NCBI RefSeq assembly: GCF_021735925.1
Contig: NZ_WMEA01000001.1
Location: 1,270,001-1,334,000, forward strand
Direction: 5' to 3'
Source of the DNA: Loktanella sp. M215
GTDB taxonomy: Bacteria; Pseudomonadota; Alphaproteobacteria; Rhodobacterales; Rhodobacteraceae
Length of the DNA: 64,000 nt
A program made the position numbers and the translations under genes. Each line of letters starts with the position of its first letter. The first letter of the stretch is position 1. The notes beneath the pieces are model-generated. The model had not been told where the DNA came from. It ran no database searches and worked only from the letters and a program-made list of their open reading frames with translations. This document shows, piece after piece, positions 47,753 to 55,823 of the stretch.

Positions 47753-49645
47753 ATGAAACCGGTGTCCAATGACTGGCGCGCGACGGCGATACTGGTGATC
47801 GCAGCGCTTGGCCTAGTGGCCGGCAGCGTTCTGTGGATGCTGGGGCGGCCCGATACGGCGGCGATCGTCTGGGCGACAGGCGTCGGCCCTGTCCTTGCGG
47901 CCCTGCTGGTCGAGATCGTGCGCAGCCTGCTGAAGGGCGACGTCGGGCTGGATATCGTGGCGGCCTTGTCGATGTCGGCGGCCCTGCTGGTCGGAGAGAT
48001 GCTTGCGGCGTCGGTGGTGGCGCTGATGTATGCTAGCGGCACCTTCCTTGAACGCTTTGCCGAAGGCCGCGCCCGCCGCGAGATGAGCGCGCTGCTGACG
48101 CGCGTGCCGCGCACCGCGACCCGGCACACGGGCACAGCGCTTGAGGATGTGCCGCTGGACGATATTGCACCCGGCGACCTGCTGTTGATCCGGCAAGGCG
48201 ATGTCGCCCCCGTCGACGGCACGCTGACCAGCGCCAGTGCGGTGCTGGATCAGTCCGCGCTGACCGGCGAGGCGATGCCGGTGCGCGTGTCCACCGGGCA
48301 GGAGGTGATGAGCGGCGTGACGAATGCTGGCGCTGCGTTCGACCTGCGGGCGACGCGCGCCGCCGCCGACAGCACCTTTGCCGGGATCGTGCGGCTGGTC
48401 GAAGCCGCGCAGGCGTCGAAGGCGCCGATGGCGCGGATGGCGGACCGCTGGTCGCTGATGTTCCTTGCCGTGACGGTGACCCTGGCCACGGCCGCCTGGT
48501 GGTTCACCGGCGACCCGATCCGCGCCGTGGCCGTGCTGGTGATCGCGACGCCTTGCCCGCTGATCCTTGCCGTGCCGGTGGCGCTGGTTGCGGGCCTGTC
48601 GCGGGCCGCGCACTTTGGCGTGCTGATCAAGGGGGCCGCACCGCTGGAGGCGCTGGCCCACATCACGACGCTGATCCTTGACAAGACCGGGACACTGACC
48701 GACGGGCGGCCACAGATCGTGTCGATCGTCCCGCAGGGCGTGCTGTCGCAGGACGAGGTGCTGTATTTCACCGCGGCCCTCGATCAGGGGTCGCAGCATC
48801 CGATTGCGCAGGCCATCGTTGCGGCGGCCAAGGCGCGTGGCGTGACCCTGCCGGTGCCGCAGGCCGTCGTGGAAAGCCCCGGTGAAGGCGTCGCAGGCAC
48901 GGTCGATGGCCGCAGTGTGGTAGTCGGTGGCGCGGATTTTGTGGCGGCCCAGGTAGGGTCTGCTGGCCCCGATGGCGCCATGGCCAAGGCAGGATCGGTT
49001 GTCGTGGCCCTTGGCGTTGATGGAAAACCTGCCGGTCACCTGATAATGGCCGACGCCCTTCGCACTGGCACGGCGGACCTGCTGGCGGGGCTGCGGCGTC
49101 TTGGGGTTGCGCGCATCCTGCTGGCCACCGGCGACCGCCGCGCCGTGGCAGAGGCGGTGACGCAGGGGCTGAAGCTTGACGACGTCCACGCCGACCTGAC
49201 GCCGGATGGAAAGGTCGCGCTGGTTCTGGCAGAGCGCAAGACCGGGCGCGTGATGATGGTGGGCGACGGCGTGAACGACGCCCCGGCGCTGGCCGCTGCC
49301 GATATCGGCGTCGCCATGGGGGCGCGCGGTGCCGCTGCATCGGCCGAGGCGGCGGATGTCGTCTTGCTGGTCGATCACCTTGACCGTCTGCTGCCGGGCA
49401 TCGATGTGGCGCAAAAGGCCAGCGCCATTGCGTTGCAAAGCGTCGCTGTGGGGATCGGGCTGTCCGTTGTCGGTATGGTCGTGGCGGCCTTGGGCTACCT
49501 GACGCCGGTGCAGGGGGCGTTTGCCCAAGAGGCGATCGACATTGCCGTCATCCTGAACGCCCTCAGGGCGTTGCGCATAACACCGACGCAGGTGGAGGGG
49601 CCTGACGCAGGCAGTCTGCCAGACGTTCGGCCCGTTCAGTCATAG
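47753..49645 (+). CDS. P1B-type heavy-metal-translocating ATPase
   Basis: 630 residues. Actuator motif LTGEAMP (~170), metal-site TPC in VIATPCPLIL (266-268), phosphorylation site DKTGTLTDG (D310), HP of the nucleotide domain in QHPIA, and GDGVNDAPA near 501. It has no N-terminal metal-binding domain. The TPC motif rather than CPC argues against a standard Cu(I) pump and is closer to the P1B-4/5 groups (Co, Fe, Ni or Zn export); the metal is uncertain. GGAG sits 9 nt before the ATG. An in-frame longer start exists at 47600 but overlaps the STAS gene. Confidence 0.9.
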   Translation: MKPVSNDWRATAILVIAALGLVAGSVLWMLGRPDTAAIVWATGVGPVLAALLVEIVRSLLKGDVGLDIVAALSMSAALLVGEMLAASVVALMYASGTFLERFAEGRARREMSALLTRVPRTATRHTGTALEDVPLDDIAPGDLLLIRQGDVAPVDGTLTSASAVLDQSALTGEAMPVRVSTGQEVMSGVTNAGAAFDLRATRAAADSTFAGIVRLVEAAQASKAPMARMADRWSLMFLAVTVTLATAAWWFTGDPIRAVAVLVIATPCPLILAVPVALVAGLSRAAHFGVLIKGAAPLEALAHITTLILDKTGTLTDGRPQIVSIVPQGVLSQDEVLYFTAALDQGSQHPIAQAIVAAAKARGVTLPVPQAVVESPGEGVAGTVDGRSVVVGGADFVAAQVGSAGPDGAMAKAGSVVVALGVDGKPAGHLIMADALRTGTADLLAGLRRLGVARILLATGDRRAVAEAVTQGLKLDDVHADLTPDGKVALVLAERKTGRVMMVGDGVNDAPALAAADIGVAMGARGAAASAEAADVVLLVDHLDRLLPGIDVAQKASAIALQSVAVGIGLSVVGMVVAALGYLTPVQGAFAQEAIDIAVILNALRALRITPTQVEGPDAGSLPDVRPVQS

Positions 49646-49837
49646 TGCGGGTTTGAACGTGTAATGATCGCTGTCCATGACCTCGGTGCAGGCAGCGGCG
49701 AAATCGTCTGCGCATTTACCCTCCAAATCGGGGGTGGCACAGACTTCGGCGCTGACGCGCAGTTCGGAGTTGTATCGTGCACAGCTTGGTCGTCGCGAGG
49801 TGAAGTCACATGGAAGCCGTTGATCGCCGCACGGCCG
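49646..49837. other. Spacer between converging ATPase and VIT genes
   Basis: On the minus strand the frame of the VIT gene stays open after its stop for 65 codons (CADDFAAACTEVMDSDHYTF near the end). It has no start codon of its own. It could be a lost small Cys-containing protein or chance openness in GC-rich DNA. Confidence 0.35.
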
Positions 49838-50533
49838 TCAGGCGGCGACGCCGAAGATCATGCCGACCGCGGCGGTCGCGGCCATCGCCAGTGCACCCCA
49901 GAACGTGACGCGGCCCGCCCCCTTGACGACACCGGCCCCACCGGCTGATGCACCCAGACCGCCCAGCACGGCGAGGGCCACGAGGGTGGTGAGCGCGACG
50001 AAGAGCGTGATCTGCGCGGTCACCAGCACGGCGACCAGCAGCGGGATCACGGCCCCGGTGGCGAAGGTGATCGCAGAGACCACGGCGGCCTGAATCGGAT
50101 GGGCGGTGACGGTTTCCGAGATCCCCAACTCGTCCCGGGCATGGGTGCCGAGGGCGTCCCTTTCCGTCAGCTGAACGGCCACCTGCGCGGCGAGATCAGG
50201 GTCCAGACCGCGGGCGATGTAGATGCCGGTCAGCTCCTGAAGCTCCTCTTGCGGTGTGTCGGCCAGTTCCTTGCGTTCGCGGGCGAGGTCGGCCTGTTCG
50301 GCGTCGGTCTGAGAGCTGACGGAGACGTATTCGCCCGCCGCCATCGACATGGCACCCGCGACCAGACCGGCCAGACCCGCGATCAGGATTTCCGTGCGGC
50401 CCGACCCGGCGGCAGCCACCCCGACGACAAGGCTGGCGGTGGACACGAGGCCGTCGTTCGCCCCAAGGACGGCGGCGCGCAGCCAGCCGATGCGGTGAAC
50501 CATATGGGTTTCCGGGTGGGTACGACGGGTCAT
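49838..50533 (-). CDS. VIT1/CCC1-family iron/manganese transporter
   Basis: 231 residues. The family hallmarks are GWLRAAVLGANDGLVSTASLVVG, AGAMSMAAGEYVSVSSQ and the acidic cytosolic domain (QTDAEQADLARERKEL), with about five membrane helices. It transports Fe or Mn. Its ATG overlaps the ApbE stop (ATGA), so it is translated with that gene. Upstream in-frame codons to 50722 fall inside apbE and are rejected. Confidence 0.9.
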   Translation of the reverse strand: MTRRTHPETHMVHRIGWLRAAVLGANDGLVSTASLVVGVAAAGSGRTEILIAGLAGLVAGAMSMAAGEYVSVSSQTDAEQADLARERKELADTPQEELQELTGIYIARGLDPDLAAQVAVQLTERDALGTHARDELGISETVTAHPIQAAVVSAITFATGAVIPLLVAVLVTAQITLFVALTTLVALAVLGGLGASAGGAGVVKGAGRVTFWGALAMAATAAVGMIFGVAA

Positions 50534-51534
50534 GGGGTGAGTCCTGTGGGGGCAAGGGCGGGCGTATTGCCGCCGGGATTGGTATGACCGAACAGCGGGC
50601 CGATGCCCATGCTGTTGACGGTGCCGTCGTCCGCGCGGGTTAGAAAGAGGGCGTCGAGGCCGTTCTGGCGGGCCATCTCGGCCCCGGTCTTTGCACCTCG
50701 CACCATCAATGCGGTCGCCCACGCGTCCGCCTGCGCGCAGGTGCGGGCGATGACCGTGACAGAGGCGGGGGAGGCCAGCAGCGGCGCACCCCGGCCGGGG
50801 TCCATGGTGTGCGACAACTGGCGGCCCTGCACCGTGACCCAGTGGCGGTAATCGCCAGAGGTCGCGACGGCGGCGTTCGTGAGGGACAGGATGGACTGGG
50901 GCGTGCGGCGGTCGGGGTCGGGTTTTTCGACCGCAATGGTCCAGGGGGTGCCACTGGGCCGCAGGCCAATGGCGCGCATCTCGCCGTCGATGCCGACGAG
51001 AGCGGCGGTGATGTCGAAGGTGGCCAGCGTCTCGGCCAGACGGTCGGTACCGTAGCCTTTGGCGATGCCGTTCAGGTCGAGGGCGATGGGCGCGCGTTTG
51101 CGGACCAAGCCCGCCGTCGGGTCGATTTCCAGCAGCTCGTGGGCCGGTCGGCGCGGTTGATCCAGCAGGGCGCGGATCGCGGTGGGGTCCGCATCCGAGG
51201 GGCCGAAGCCCCAGGCGGTGACGGTGTCGCCCATGGCGATATCAAAAGCGCCGTTTGAGTCCTTGCCGATCTGAAGGCCCAGTTGCAGGACGGTCATCAG
51301 GTGGGCGGGGACCGGCCACCAGCGATCGACCGGGGCGGCGTTCAGGCGCATCAGGGCGCTATCGGGGTTCCATGTGGACATCTGGTGGTCGACGTCGTCG
51401 ACGGCGGCTTGCAGGGCGGTCTGCACCGGGGCGGGATCGACACCGCGCGCGGCAAAGAACAACGCCGACCAGCGGGTGCCCATGGTGGGCCCGTTCAGGG
51501 CGTGGCGGGTCAGGTCAGTAGACATCTTCGACAT
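50530..51534 (-). CDS. apbE: FAD:protein FMN transferase (ApbE)
   Basis: 334 residues. The ApbE signature shows in MGTRWSALFF, DLNGIAKGYGTDRLAE, VGIDGEMRAIG, ATSGDYRHWV, SHTMDPGRGAPL and CAQADAWATALMV. It attaches FMN covalently to Ser/Thr of target proteins, typically membrane redox proteins such as the PepSY fusion encoded just upstream. No obvious signal peptide is seen. It overlaps the upstream gene by 20 nt; ATG at 51525 is an alternative start. Confidence 0.93.
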   Translation of the reverse strand: MSKMSTDLTRHALNGPTMGTRWSALFFAARGVDPAPVQTALQAAVDDVDHQMSTWNPDSALMRLNAAPVDRWWPVPAHLMTVLQLGLQIGKDSNGAFDIAMGDTVTAWGFGPSDADPTAIRALLDQPRRPAHELLEIDPTAGLVRKRAPIALDLNGIAKGYGTDRLAETLATFDITAALVGIDGEMRAIGLRPSGTPWTIAVEKPDPDRRTPQSILSLTNAAVATSGDYRHWVTVQGRQLSHTMDPGRGAPLLASPASVTVIARTCAQADAWATALMVRGAKTGAEMARQNGLDALFLTRADDGTVNSMGIGPLFGHTNPGGNTPALAPTGLTP

Positions 51535-53716
51535 AGCGCCCGTCTGCCTTGAGCGCGGCGGGGGTCAGGCCGGTGGGCATCAGGATCTCGGCCAACGCTT
51601 CGGACACGCCGGCGGCCATGTCGCGGCCACCGCAGACCATGATGCGCGCGCCGCTGCGGATCAGGGCGTCAAGCTGCGGGGCCTCGGCGCGGATGGTGTC
51701 CTGCACGTAGGTCTTGCGGGCCCCGCGCGAGGTTGCGGTGGCAAGCTCCGCAAGGCGACCGGAGGCCTGCCAGTCGGTCAGGTCGGTGCCATACAGGAAA
51801 TCGCTGTCCGGGTGGCGCATGCCGAAGAACAGGTGCAGCGGGCGGCGGTTGTCATTGGCCCGGATGAAGCCCGCGAGGGGGCTGATGCCGGTGCCTGCAC
51901 CGATCAGGATCAGCGGTGTCCGGTCGCGGCCCGCATGAAAGCTGGCGTTCTGGCGGACGAACGCGGGCATGGTATCGCCCGGTTCCAGCGCCATGAGCTG
52001 ACCGGAGCAGAGGCCGTTTGCGTGCTTGCGGACCACGATCTCGATAAACCCGTCGCGGCGGGCAGAGGCGAGGGAGTAGAAGCGCGGGATGGCGGATCCT
52101 GCGGGGAGGATGCCCAGCAGGTCGCCGGCCTGAAAGCGGCCAAGGCTGCGTCCGGTCAGACGCTGCCACAGGGGCACGTGCGGCACGGCGAAGCGCAGGA
52201 TCGCGGTGGGGGCCTGGACGGCGGTGCCGTAATCGCGGCGCGCGATCAGGGTCAGGGGGTGGGTTTTCGGCAAGGTGGGCTGGTGGTCGAGGGTGAGATC
52301 AAGGCCCATGGCCTGACCGAGGTCACGGCCCCAGCGGGCGAAGTCCTGCGGCGACTGGCGGTCGACGGTGGCGGTCGGCGTCAGCGGGTGCCAGCCAAGC
52401 GCTTCGGCCCGTGCGGCGACCTTGGCGGCATAAGCGCAGAACGCGGGAAAGCTGCGGTCGCCAAAGCCGAGGACGGTGAGGGTGGCGGTGCCGGTGTTCG
52501 GAGCCAGCTGATCGAGAAAACCTTTGGCCGATGTAGGGGCGTCGCCGTCGCCATAGGTCGCAGCCATGACAATGATGTGCTGCGCGCGCGCACAGCGGGC
52601 GGCGTCGAAGCTGGACATGGGCGCGGCGTGGACGGTCTGGCCCTTGGTGGTCAGGGCGGCGTGGAGGGTTGCGGCAAAGCTCCACGTGCTGCCGCCTTCG
52701 CTGCCGACCAGCAGGATGGTGCGGGCGGTGGCGGCGGGGTGGTTGTGCGCCAGACGCGGGCGGTCGCGGCGGCGGGACCACCACAGGATGACGCCGGTGA
52801 CGCCCATGATCGGCACGCCCAGTGCCATCAGGCCGAGGACAAGGCCAAGGGCGGCAGCACCTTGTCCGGTGTGCAGCATGTAGACGGTTTCCGACACCTT
52901 GGCCCAGCCGGTCAGGTCAGCCCAGCCCAGCAGCGCGCCGGTGCCCTGATCAATGTAGCCGGTGCCGCTGTCGGTGGTCAGGGTCAAGACGTCGGTGGCG
53001 TCGCCCGCATAGGGAAAGCTGAGGGCGCGCAGGTCGGCGACGGGCGTATTCTGCAAGGTTTCGACACTGGAAAGCGCCACGCCGGTCTGGCCGCTGACTT
53101 GCGCCGGAAAGGCAGGCATGGCGGCGGTGTCAGGGATGAGGCCGAAGGTGGAGGCGGTCATCCACAGGGCGGTCAGGGAGGACAGCGCGAGGCCAACCAC
53201 GGCGACGCGGGCGATTTCGACGTGGATCCGCCCCGCAAGGGGACCGCGCAGGCGGGTGAACCAGCGGCGCAGACCGCCAACCCGGCGGCGGACCAGAAGC
53301 ACGCCACTGATCGCCAGCACCATCATCGCGCCCGCTCCGATCGCCGAAACGATGCGGCCGGTATCGTCGAGGAAGAGCGAGCGGTGCAGGGTGGTCAGCC
53401 AACGCTCCACCGGGTTCGGGTCGGCGCTGCCTGCGCCCTGTCCCGTGGCCGGGTCGATCACGGCGGACCCGGGGGTGTCGCCGTCGAACCAGAAGGCGGT
53501 GACCTTGCCCGAAGGCGAGCGCTTGATCTGCTCGACCCCCGGATAGGCGGTCACGATCCGCGTCGCGAGGGCGGCGACGGTCAGGTCTGCTGCGGCCTGC
53601 GGCGCACTCAGACGCTCTGCCGCCGGAAAGACGGACAGCACCGCGCCGCTGATCGTCAGCACGAGGAGGAGCGCGAGGGCAAGAAGCCCCGGCCAGCGGT
53701 GGGTGACGCGGATCAT
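51515..53716 (-). CDS. PepSY-TM / flavodoxin / NADPH-flavin reductase fusion
   Basis: 733 residues. The N-terminal half is a PepSY-associated membrane domain with four helices (~8-30, ~130-150, ~190-210, ~300-325) and PepSY sequence (TRIVTAYPGVEQIKRSPSG). Then come a flavodoxin domain (LVGSEGGSTWSFA, ATYGDGDAP) and a sulfite-reductase-type FAD/NAD domain (RFYSLASA, GAGTGISPLAGF, CGGRDMAAGV). It should move electrons from NADPH across the membrane to periplasmic acceptors. Its neighbours ApbE and DUF2271 are typical companions. Confidence 0.92.
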   Translation of the reverse strand: MIRVTHRWPGLLALALLLVLTISGAVLSVFPAAERLSAPQAAADLTVAALATRIVTAYPGVEQIKRSPSGKVTAFWFDGDTPGSAVIDPATGQGAGSADPNPVERWLTTLHRSLFLDDTGRIVSAIGAGAMMVLAISGVLLVRRRVGGLRRWFTRLRGPLAGRIHVEIARVAVVGLALSSLTALWMTASTFGLIPDTAAMPAFPAQVSGQTGVALSSVETLQNTPVADLRALSFPYAGDATDVLTLTTDSGTGYIDQGTGALLGWADLTGWAKVSETVYMLHTGQGAAALGLVLGLMALGVPIMGVTGVILWWSRRRDRPRLAHNHPAATARTILLVGSEGGSTWSFAATLHAALTTKGQTVHAAPMSSFDAARCARAQHIIVMAATYGDGDAPTSAKGFLDQLAPNTGTATLTVLGFGDRSFPAFCAYAAKVAARAEALGWHPLTPTATVDRQSPQDFARWGRDLGQAMGLDLTLDHQPTLPKTHPLTLIARRDYGTAVQAPTAILRFAVPHVPLWQRLTGRSLGRFQAGDLLGILPAGSAIPRFYSLASARRDGFIEIVVRKHANGLCSGQLMALEPGDTMPAFVRQNASFHAGRDRTPLILIGAGTGISPLAGFIRANDNRRPLHLFFGMRHPDSDFLYGTDLTDWQASGRLAELATATSRGARKTYVQDTIRAEAPQLDALIRSGARIMVCGGRDMAAGVSEALAEILMPTGLTPAALKADGRYVEDVY

Positions 53717-53728
53717 GGGACGTGCCCT

Positions 53729-54199
53729 TTACATGTCGTAGGTGAAATCGGCGATATAGCGGCGGCCCTTGACCGGGGTGCCGGCGCCTGTTTTGGTCAG
53801 CGGGATCGCGATCTCGTTCGGGCTTTCGCGCATGTTTTCGACGGCGGCGTCGATGTGCAGGACGTAACCCGCATCGAACAGCGCGTCAGACAGGTCGAGC
53901 GAGATGTCCAGCGTCCGGCCTGCGCCGACGCTGGCGCCCGTGATGCCGTTGATCTGCGCCGTATCGCCGCCCGTGGCACGCTGCCAGTCGATCAGGTGCT
54001 GGTAATACCGCGATTTTCCGCCCGCCATCCAGAGGCTGCCGGCATAGGCGCCGCTGGCGTCGGTGACGTAGAACGCCAGATAGGCGCCGTCACCGCCGTA
54101 GTTGGTCAATTGGGTGGACAGCGTGACCGGGCGGGCCATGGCCATCGCGGGCATGACAAGCGCCGTGGTCAGCGAGAGGGCGGTCAGCAGGGCTTTCAT
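53729..54199 (-). CDS. Periplasmic DUF2271 protein
   Basis: 156 residues with a signal peptide (LLTALSLTTALVMPAMAMA). The DUF2271 body is visible in AYLAFYVTDASGAYAGSLWMAGGKSRYYQHL and ITGASVGAGRTLDISL. The family is regularly linked to PepSY/ApbE loci and may be a periplasmic partner or flavinylated carrier. An ApbE-type acceptor motif is not obvious. It is 12 nt upstream of the reductase fusion. Confidence 0.82.
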   Translation of the reverse strand: MKALLTALSLTTALVMPAMAMARPVTLSTQLTNYGGDGAYLAFYVTDASGAYAGSLWMAGGKSRYYQHLIDWQRATGGDTAQINGITGASVGAGRTLDISLDLSDALFDAGYVLHIDAAVENMRESPNEIAIPLTKTGAGTPVKGRRYIADFTYDM

Positions 54200-54283
54200 C
54201 GTATCTTTCTCCTGAAAAGGGGCCGTGGGGCGGTGCGGCCTGTCGGTTTTACGGGCGGCGGCGCGGGGTCCGCCGCCGTGGGT

Positions 54284-54628
54284 TCATTTCAGCTGGACCT
54301 GCGGGGGCGGCCCGTCGCCGAACAATCCGTTCTGCGGCGGGGCGGTGGTGCCGGCAGGGGCCGGGTTGGCGAGGCCGGAGCAGGGGGCGTTGCCGTCGTC
54401 ATCCTCGCAGTCATCGTCGTCTTCGCGGTCGCGAGACCGCTCGGCATAATCGTCGTCGTCATCGTCGTCGCCGCTGACAAGGATCAGCTGCGCGTCGCTG
54501 GTCCGCGCGGCGAACGGGGCCGAGACGCTGTTCGCCGGCGTGTCGGCGCGCATCGCGCTCCACGCGGGAAGGCCGATGCCGGCGGTGATGGCCGTGGTGG
54601 CGGCCAGGAACGTGAGGGTCTTTCGCAT
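54284..54628 (-). CDS. Secreted Asp-rich protein of the PepSY locus
   Basis: 114 residues with a signal peptide (TLTFLAATTAITAGIGLPAWS). The mature protein holds dense aspartate clusters (seven consecutive Asp, then DREDDDDCEDDD) and a proline-rich end. It is probably a divalent metal binder. No family name. It lies between the DUF2271 gene and the PepSY gene on the same strand. Confidence 0.65.
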   Translation of the reverse strand: MRKTLTFLAATTAITAGIGLPAWSAMRADTPANSVSAPFAARTSDAQLILVSGDDDDDDDYAERSRDREDDDDCEDDDGNAPCSGLANPAPAGTTAPPQNGLFGDGPPPQVQLK

Positions 54629-54733
54629 CGTGGAAACTCCGTGTTGGGTGGTGCATTCGATCTGGGGGCGGGACCTGAAGGGGGCCTGACGGCGGGTAGA
54701 TTTTTGCGTCAGCCTGCCGTCAGGGTGAGGGGG

Positions 54734-55024
54734 TCAGTCATTGTCTGCGTCATCGTGATCCTCGTATTCGATGCGGGTCACCTGCAGGGTGGCCGGGTGC
54801 AGCGTCACTTCGATCCGGCGGCCCTGAGCGTCGGTGCCGTCGATTTGGTAGCAGCCGTCGTCGATCTTGATCCGGCGCAGGGTCCAGTGGTTCTGGGCCG
54901 CCAGCGCGATCACCGCCGCGCGGGGTTGCCACAGGGACATGGGGACAAAGCAGTCGTCCCCAGCCAGGGCCGCCCCGGCGGGCAGCAGGATCAGGACGGC
55001 CAGCATTGTGAGTGTCTTCGTCAT
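54734..55024 (-). CDS. Small periplasmic PepSY-domain protein
   Basis: 96 residues. It has a signal peptide (KTLTMLAVLILLPAGAALAGD), then a PepSY-like fold (WTLRRIKIDDGCYQIDGTDAQGRRIEVTLHPATLQVTRIEYED). Such proteins accompany PepSY-type redox modules and their two-component systems. It is divergent from the response regulator that starts 138 nt away. Confidence 0.85.
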   Translation of the reverse strand: MTKTLTMLAVLILLPAGAALAGDDCFVPMSLWQPRAAVIALAAQNHWTLRRIKIDDGCYQIDGTDAQGRRIEVTLHPATLQVTRIEYEDHDDADND

Positions 55025-55162
55025 GCGCCAAACTCCGTGATGCGGCCCGTTGCATGTTCTATGCCGGGTGAAGCTGACGGGACGCTGAAGGTCGCGCGAT
55101 GACGCCGTCAGCAAGACGTCAGGATGAACCGGCAGATCGGGGTCAACGGGATCGGGGACAGC

Positions 55163-55823
55163 ATGCGTATACTCATTGTCGAGGACGACCAGGTGCTGGG
55201 CGCCGCCGTGCGCGACCAGATCGCCGCCGACGGGCAGTCGGTGGACTGGGTCAAGCGGCTGGACGCGGCGGGGGGATGCGATGCGGGGTGCTGCCTATGA
55301 TCTGGTGCTGCTGGACCTGATGCTGCCCGACGGGCAGGGCATCGGGTTTCTGAAGGCGCTGCGGGCGCGGGGCGATGTGACGCCCGTCATCATCCTGACC
55401 GCGCTGGACCAGATCTCGGACCGGATCGCCGGGCTGAACGCCGGGGCCGATGATTATCTGGTGAAGCCGTTCGATCTGTCGGAACTGTCGGCGCGGATCG
55501 GGTCCGTGGCGCGGCGCTATACCGGCAACCCGAACCCGATCATCGTGCATGGGCCGCTGCAGATCGACACGGCGGCCCGCAGCATCCTGCTGGACGGCAA
55601 GCCGGTGCAGCTGACCGCGCGGGAATGGGCGCTGTTCGACGCCTTTCTGTCGCGGCCCGGTCAGTTGCTGTCCAAGGCGCAGCTGGAGGAGAAGCTTTAT
55701 GCCTTCGGGTCAGAGATCGAGAGCAATACCATCGAGGTCCACGTCAGCCGGCTGCGCAAGAAGCTGGGCGCCGGCGTGATCGCGACGGAGCGCGGCATGG
55801 GATACCGGCTGGGCGCACCATGA
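55163..55823 (+). pseudogene. OmpR-family response regulator, frameshifted at a G6 run
   Basis: A normal receiver start (MRILIVEDDQVLGAAVRDQ) runs to codon ~36, where six consecutive G (55270-55275) shift the frame and give a stop at codon ~46. Deleting one G restores AAGDAMRGAAYDLVLLDLMLPDG and an intact receiver plus winged-helix domain (LTAREWALFDAFL, SNTIEVHVSRLRKKLG). The rest of the gene is perfect and its stop overlaps the kinase start. So this is either a very recent or reversible mutation or a sequencing error. It is QseB/PmrA-like and probably regulates the PepSY/ApbE genes. Confidence 0.85.

Noticed and set aside
51374..55102. Plus-strand open frame of over 1,200 codons
   Set aside because: It lies opposite the PepSY fusion, ApbE and DUF2271 genes, all of which have clear domains. 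It is a GC-bias shadow.
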